Positions 59,720 to 64,000 of a DNA stretch of 64,000 bases are shown piece after piece. The translations under genes were made by a program, and so were the position numbers. Every line of letters begins with the position of its first letter. Position 1 is the first letter of the stretch. The notes below the pieces were generated by a model. It saw nothing but the letters and a program-made list of their open reading frames with translations, did not search any database and was not told the DNA's origin. The stretch comes from Hemileia vastatrix (Eukaryota > Basidiomycota > Pucciniomycetes > Pucciniales > Zaghouaniaceae), in NCBI GenBank assembly GCA_030280995.1, contig JASXTE010000002.1, forward strand, positions 33,779,683 through 33,843,682. The letters are read 5' to 3'.

Positions 59720-60642
59720 AATGCTTCAGTCCCTTTTGGATGCAGCATAATGAATATATATGGTTGTCTAGGTATTTGGGTACTTATACTTATGTCTATT
59801 TGATCCGGAATAAAGCAAAACATAGTAAAAGAAGGCATCATGCGAGTCAAGTGCGGATAACATGTGGGATTAGTGGTCATGTTTTGCAGGAGGGACATTG
59901 TAACATGAAATGCAAACGTGACCCAATTTTGCCCGCCGTGTGACCTCATCGGCACTTTTGTGGGCTGCTAGAAACAAAAATAAATAGATCATGTCCTCTC
60001 CAAAGTCATTCGGCTCACTCTAGTAATTAAACTTTGATTTAAACTTAAGTCTTCACCTCACACTATCCGTGAGTTTAATTGCACGCCACGCCGCTATAGG
60101 GAGGACAAGGTTACGGGATAGAACTATATACAAGCGGTCTAGTCGTGACCTACCCTAATGTGCTACTCTTACTACCCCATCATTTTACTTAGAGTTAAAA
60201 TTAGTTACTTTATTTTGGCAATGGCACATTTTAATCTGTAAAGTAAACTGTCGGGGTAGTTATTTTCTTTCAGTAAAGTTTAGTAACTTTATTCTACTTC
60301 CACTAAAATGATCAACTATGATCAGTCGAAGTATATTTGACAGTAGATTTAATCGTGATTGGTGAAAAGGGATCGGTAGGTGACGAAGCTTGTGTAACCC
60401 TTTCAGAGAGCACATCACTCCGTCCATATTATCATCTCACTAGCATTCTTTCGATAGATAGTGCATTACAGAAACTTTCCATACGCATCATGGGTATCAC
60501 AAAATGGTATGGGACTTTTTTCGTGTGTATAAGAAGGCCACCAACTCTAGAAGTTGTGTCTCATCATCTTACAGATTGAAGCTTTTATATTAACATATCT
60601 TTCAATATCTTTAAATTTTAATACCCTTTCATCAACTTCAAT
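59720..60642. other. Unique DNA upstream of the repeat-protein gene
   Basis: Composition is more balanced, and no repeat or gene family is recognised. The last 100 bp, with AT-rich TTTAAATTTTAATACC before the start codon, should be the promoter and 5' UTR of the next gene. Confidence 0.4.
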
Positions 60643-61059
60643 ATGCAGAACTTCATCGTACTTTGTGCCTTAATCTTTAATACTGCAGTATTTACCCAGG
60701 CTGCTCCAGGAGCATTTGATCCATCATCCTTGCAAAGAAGAGGCATACTTACTTTTGGCGACGGAAATAAAGTTTCCATGGCCAGTACAATTAGCCGTCG
60801 AAGTGATGATGGCGAGAATCCAGATCCTATGAGTCAAAAGCTCGGCCGTCGATTTGGTAACGAGGGGAGTTATACTACAAGTACTGACCCAGAAAGTGGA
60901 AAGCTTGGCCGTCGAAGTGATGATACCGAGAATTCAGATCCTATGAGTCAGAAGTTGGGCCGTCGAAGTGATAATTGTGGGGATGATGAAGATGATACCG
61001 ACAATTCATCCCTCATGAGTCATAAGCTTGGTCGTCGAGATTCTTGTGATTCCGATTAG
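60643..61059 (+). CDS. Secreted Kex2-type repeat protein (KEP-like)
   Basis: 138 residues in a single exon. The first 20 residues form a signal peptide (MQNFIVLCALIFNTAVFTQA). The mature part contains six Arg-Arg pairs (residues 32, 52, 69, 90, 107, 131). Four of them are in the motif KLGRR and separate related acidic units: SDDGENPDPMSQKLG, FGNEGSYTTSTDPESGKLG, SDDTENSDPMSQKLG and SDNCGDDEDDTDNSSLMSHKLG. This is the plan of fungal Kex2-processed repeat proteins, in which the Golgi protease cuts after dibasic sites to release small peptides; Rep1 of smut fungi and RiPP precursors are known examples. I recognise the architecture, not a specific family. A role as signal peptides or plant-facing effectors is inference. 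The gene is flanked by two foldback MITEs. Confidence 0.75.
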   Translation: MQNFIVLCALIFNTAVFTQAAPGAFDPSSLQRRGILTFGDGNKVSMASTISRRSDDGENPDPMSQKLGRRFGNEGSYTTSTDPESGKLGRRSDDTENSDPMSQKLGRRSDNCGDDEDDTDNSSLMSHKLGRRDSCDSD

Positions 61060-61521
61060 AACTTTTTACGAGTGAGAAACCTTTGAAACTGACTGTATTT
61101 CTGATAATTTACTGATGTATGTTTTCAATAGCTCATCTCAAACTTTCTGCCGTGTTGCTTGCTGTTTCTTCAATATTGGTTTTTCAGGGGAAATTGGCAG
61201 GGTGGGATAAATATTTTAAGCGATGGTGTCTATCACTGTTAAGATGAGTAGGTAGTAGTAGTATGTTCTTTTGATTGCTGGTCAATCAATTATTACTCTT
61301 GCAGTATTGTCTTGTGTTACAATGAAACGATTATGTATCAGATCACAACATCAAATTTAATGCCTTGAATGAGCCTGATAGGCGTGACGTTGAATGAAGA
61401 GATGATATATCTTTTGATGATTAATTTAAGTCTTTAGTGCAGCCAATCTTAAAAAAAAAAATATCATTGCGGTCGACCCATTGACATTTCTGTAGTACAA
61501 TGTCAGCCTGTAGAACTCCGC
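61060..61521. other. 3' flank of the repeat-protein gene
   Basis: No gene or repeat is supported. It includes the likely polyadenylation region of the preceding gene. Confidence 0.4.
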
Positions 61522-61861
61522 ACTAAGCACCAAGTAAGATATCCCTGATGGGGATATCCAGCGTGAGTTAGGGATATATTAGGGAGGGACACATAAGGTC
61601 AGAAAAATAAATTAAGAAAAGTAAGTGCAAGAAAAATAAGTGCGAGAAACGTAAGTATAAGAAAAATCATTTGTGACCATGAGAATATTTTCTTTCAAAA
61701 AAAAATTGTAAAAAAACAGGAAAAAACAAAAAGTGAAATAAAAAATCATTTTTCTTAGGGAAAAAAAAAATTAAAAAACAAAATTTCCCATGGTTGCAAG
61801 ATATTTTTCTTACACTTATTTTGCTCACATATTTTTTTTGTGCATATTTTCCTTACACATA
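61522..61861. mobile_element. Foldback MITE, copy B (inverse of copy A)
   Basis: It begins CACTAAGCACCAAGTAAGAT, then the hairpin ATATCCCTGATGGGGATAT, and follows the reverse complement of copy A (GGGAGGGACACATAAGG, AAAATAAGTGCGAGAAA, CCCATGGTTGCAAGATATTT). It is cut at 61861 by insertion of Harbinger element 3. With copy A it makes an inverted pair around the KEP-like gene. Confidence 0.7.
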
Positions 61862-61864
61862 TTA

Positions 61865-63481
61865 GGGGGTATCAAAGTTCAGGGATCCACAATTAGGGAT
61901 CAGGAATTCTTTTTTTCCCGTGATCAGACATTATTAATTGCAGAAGATTCTTATCCACTAGCCCTGGGGCTAGTGGATAAGGAATCCACGATAATGCATT
62001 ATCCCACCTCTTATACCCCAATTTCCATTCCTAATTCCTGATCCCAAACTCATCTCATCCTTGATGGATTTGCAAGAAAGTCACATGACTCATAATTGCT
62101 GCTGCCATCCTTAAGTCTTTCCTCACTCTATGCTACTTAATTTTGGTGGCGAACACTTAAGTTTTTTTTCTATCTACACACCCCAACTGCACATTTGGCG
62201 GTGAATTCCCACTTCCCTCATCACTTAACCCTTCCACCGGCAACAATGAAACACCTCTCTACTAGGAAGCTACTTCACTCAACAATGAATGCTATTACTT
62301 TTCTTTTAGTTCTTTACTATAAATCTGACTCTGATTTGGAAGATGCTTTAGCTTATATGTGTTTTCTTTCCAAAAAGCGTTACATCATCACCAGGGGGCC
62401 AAATCTTTATCATGATCCCCGATATGATCTGGCCTCCATTCTCAACATTCCTCATTTAAACTTCACAAAACTTTTTAGAAATTCTCCCGATTCTTTCTTC
62501 AAACTTTATCAACTCATCTCCGATCATCCTATCTTCCATAACAATTCTCATAACAAACAGCGTAATCCTGCCATCCAACTTGCTGTTGCTCTATGTCGCT
62601 TTGGCTCAAATGGAAATGGTGCTGCCGTAAGAAGTTTGGATAATCTCTTTAACATAGGATATGGTACCGTGATATTATACACCAAGTGCTGTATGATTGC
62701 TATCCTTTCCCTCAAGTCTCAAACTCTTGCTTGGCCAACTCCAGAACAGCGACTTGAATCCTCTCAAGTAATGCAAGCTGAAGGTTTTCCTGGCTGTATA
62801 GGTTTTGTTGATGGCACAACCATCCCTTTGAGTCAAAAGCCTGCTCATGATGGCAACCATTATTTTGATCACAAAAAAAGGTTTCTTCAAAATCTCCTCC
62901 AAGTTCTCATCTTTCACAATCTAACTTTTTATCTTCTTTCTAGATACTCTATTGCCGTTCAACTTGTATGCGATGTCGATAAAAAATTTATTGCTTTTCA
63001 CAGTGGCTGCCCTGGATCATGTCATGACTCTTCTGTCTTCCATAGAATGAGGATTTCTCAATCCCGTGACTCATACTTTGACAAATCTCAGTACCTCCTT
63101 GCAGACTCAGCATATGCAAGTGGAAAGTACATTATACCTGCTTTCTGTGGTGCAAATTCAGAAAATGACCCCAAAACTAAATTTAATTATCACCTTGCAC
63201 AATCAAGAGTACGAATTGAACATGCTATAGGTATTTTAAAGGGACGATTTTCTAGTCTTCGGGAGCTCAGAATCCAATTTCAAAAAAAATTGTATATCAA
63301 AACTGCAAATCATTGGATCTTGACTTGCGTAATACTCCACAATATTCTAGCTGATTTAAAGGATGAGTGGAATGATCTTTATGAAGAAGAGGATCCTGAA
63401 CCACCACTGGCACTCCCCTCCCTTGATTCACAAATCATTCAATCAACTGGCATACGCCCCATTATAATGCCAATTACTCTC
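61865..63481 (+). mobile_element. PIF/Harbinger element 3, right end cut by an LTR
   Basis: The left end GGGGGTATCAAAGTTCAGGG is preceded by TTA. The subterminal hairpin TTATCCACTAGCCCTGGGGC continuing TAGTGGATAA is perfect. It contains a nearly intact transposase. The right terminal repeat is absent because the LTR at 63482 begins inside the last codons; any remainder lies outside the window. Confidence 0.8.
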
Positions 63482-63529
63482 TGTCACCGGACGACCTACG
63501 CACAAGGTCGAGGATGTTCCTGTAAGTGA
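62195..63529 (+). CDS. PIF/Harbinger DDE transposase (C-terminus replaced by LTR sequence)
   Basis: The 444-codon frame is uninterrupted. A 63-bp GT..AG intron at 62881-62943 probably is removed, giving HKKR joined to YSIAVQLVCDVDK and a protein of about 423 residues. Catalytic residues are all present: GFVDGTTIP (Asp), GCPGSCHDSSVF (Asp) and RVRIEHAIGILKGRFSSL (Glu). The region before the core (NPAIQLAVALCRFGSNGNGA) is shared with the other two copies. A later start at MKHLSTRKL is possible. The native frame should end soon after MPIT, as in the copy at 17786; here it runs on into LTR bases and adds CHRTTYAQGRGCSCK. It would cut at TTA targets. No second Harbinger gene accompanies it in the window. 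Confidence 0.85.
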   Translation: MAVNSHFPHHLTLPPATMKHLSTRKLLHSTMNAITFLLVLYYKSDSDLEDALAYMCFLSKKRYIITRGPNLYHDPRYDLASILNIPHLNFTKLFRNSPDSFFKLYQLISDHPIFHNNSHNKQRNPAIQLAVALCRFGSNGNGAAVRSLDNLFNIGYGTVILYTKCCMIAILSLKSQTLAWPTPEQRLESSQVMQAEGFPGCIGFVDGTTIPLSQKPAHDGNHYFDHKKRFLQNLLQVLIFHNLTFYLLSRYSIAVQLVCDVDKKFIAFHSGCPGSCHDSSVFHRMRISQSRDSYFDKSQYLLADSAYASGKYIIPAFCGANSENDPKTKFNYHLAQSRVRIEHAIGILKGRFSSLRELRIQFQKKLYIKTANHWILTCVILHNILADLKDEWNDLYEEEDPEPPLALPSLDSQIIQSTGIRPIIMPITLCHRTTYAQGRGCSCK

Positions 63530-64000
63530 GATGAGGGATTTTAGAAACTTCTTCCAAGTACAGAGGAATGATTCGAGGAAATGATTCGAAGGTCACTCGA
63601 AGTAATAATTATAGGTTCGAGGTTTGATCGAGAAGAATTATAAACTAGTTCCAAGGTAATAATAATTCTTAAAATCTCACGAAGGGTTGGAAGCTCAATA
63701 ATCAAAGATTTAGGATTTAGAAATGAATATTGAGAAGGTAAAAGAAAGATACAATAACAATGATTTAACTTTTAAGGTTTTTCCACTATTAATGTAAATA
63801 CGATATTATAATTTAATTCTAAGGAATATCGAACCAAATACCCAACTCCTTTTATATCCTTTGTTCCTCCTCGCATTGACCTCCCTTCCATCGCAGTATT
63901 CCCATTCCATTGACCATTACTAACATACACTTAGACCCTCTTCACTAAATATCCGTCCATGCTCAATATACCCCTTTTTAATTAATTAACAAAACTTTAA
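63482..64000 (+). mobile_element. LTR (plus orientation), running off the window
   Basis: It begins TGTCACCGGACGACCTACGC and follows the reverse complement of 58163-58771 through AGTGAGATGAGG, GCTCAATAATCAAA, TTTAGAAATGA and CCGTCCATGCTCAATA. The other LTR end and any internal region are outside. It truncates the Harbinger transposase. Confidence 0.75.

Noticed and set aside
59692..59955. ORFs on both strands near 59.7-59.95 kb
   Set aside because: They overlap the end of the foldback MITE and have no recognisable domain or splice context.
60337..60579. 80-residue ORF upstream of the KEP-like gene
   Set aside because: No motif, no signal peptide and no repeat; it may be part of the promoter region of the next gene.

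Overview
The window looks like repeat-rich, AT-rich nuclear DNA of a basidiomycete, most probably a rust fungus (Pucciniales). The reasons are short GT..AG introns, rust-type PIF/Harbinger elements with a NAM-associated-like second gene, a Plavaka/CACTA-type transposase and a TET/JBP-like dioxygenase. The organism is inferred; no rRNA, tRNA or species marker is visible. Almost everything recognisable is a mobile element or its remains, often nested.

Layout. 1-5.7 kb: a decayed Tc1/mariner-like transposase and several GGGGGTRTC MITEs, one cut by a 250-bp CACYAC-ended MITE. 5.76-9.97 kb: a complete-ended Harbinger element with a truncated transposase, an intact second gene and a block of 123-bp tandem repeats. 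10-17.3 kb: mostly unassigned DNA, a foldback element and a possible C2HC zinc-finger gene. 17.3-20.5 kb: a second, pseudogenised Harbinger element. 23.3-29.6 kb: a degenerate Ty3/Gypsy element carrying one MITE and one solo LTR.

30.9-58.0 kb is the centrepiece: a 27.1-kb DNA transposon with 38/40-matching terminal inverted repeats (CACCACAGAAAA... containing the palindrome GGTATTGCTAGCAATACC) and a 3-bp TAA target duplication. It sits inside a solo LTR; the sister LTR at 25.4-26.9 kb preserves the uninterrupted empty site. The element carries six apparently intact intron-containing genes: a SNF2 helicase, two related proteins of unknown family in opposite orientation, a Plavaka/CACTA-like DDE transposase, a Ser/acid-rich unknown protein, and a TET/JBP-like Fe(II)/2-oxoglutarate dioxygenase. 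It also carries two elaborate palindromic regions: about 20 copies of a TTAATTTCGATCGAAATTAA-type palindrome inside a 1.5-kb inverted repeat, and a run of 13 unrelated GC-rich hairpins. About 6 kb at its right is gene-poor and extremely AT-rich.

58.0-64 kb: another LTR, a LINE 3' end, two foldback MITEs flanking a small secreted Kex2-type repeat protein (four KLGRR sites), and a third Harbinger transposase with its catalytic residues, cut at its C-terminus by an LTR that runs off the window.

Functional reading (inference): the giant element pairs a transposase with a chromatin remodeller and a putative DNA-base oxidase, the two activities that are fused in kinetoplastid JBP2. That would be a self-carried epigenetic module. 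Small CACYAC MITEs elsewhere in the window share its terminal design and may be mobilised by it.
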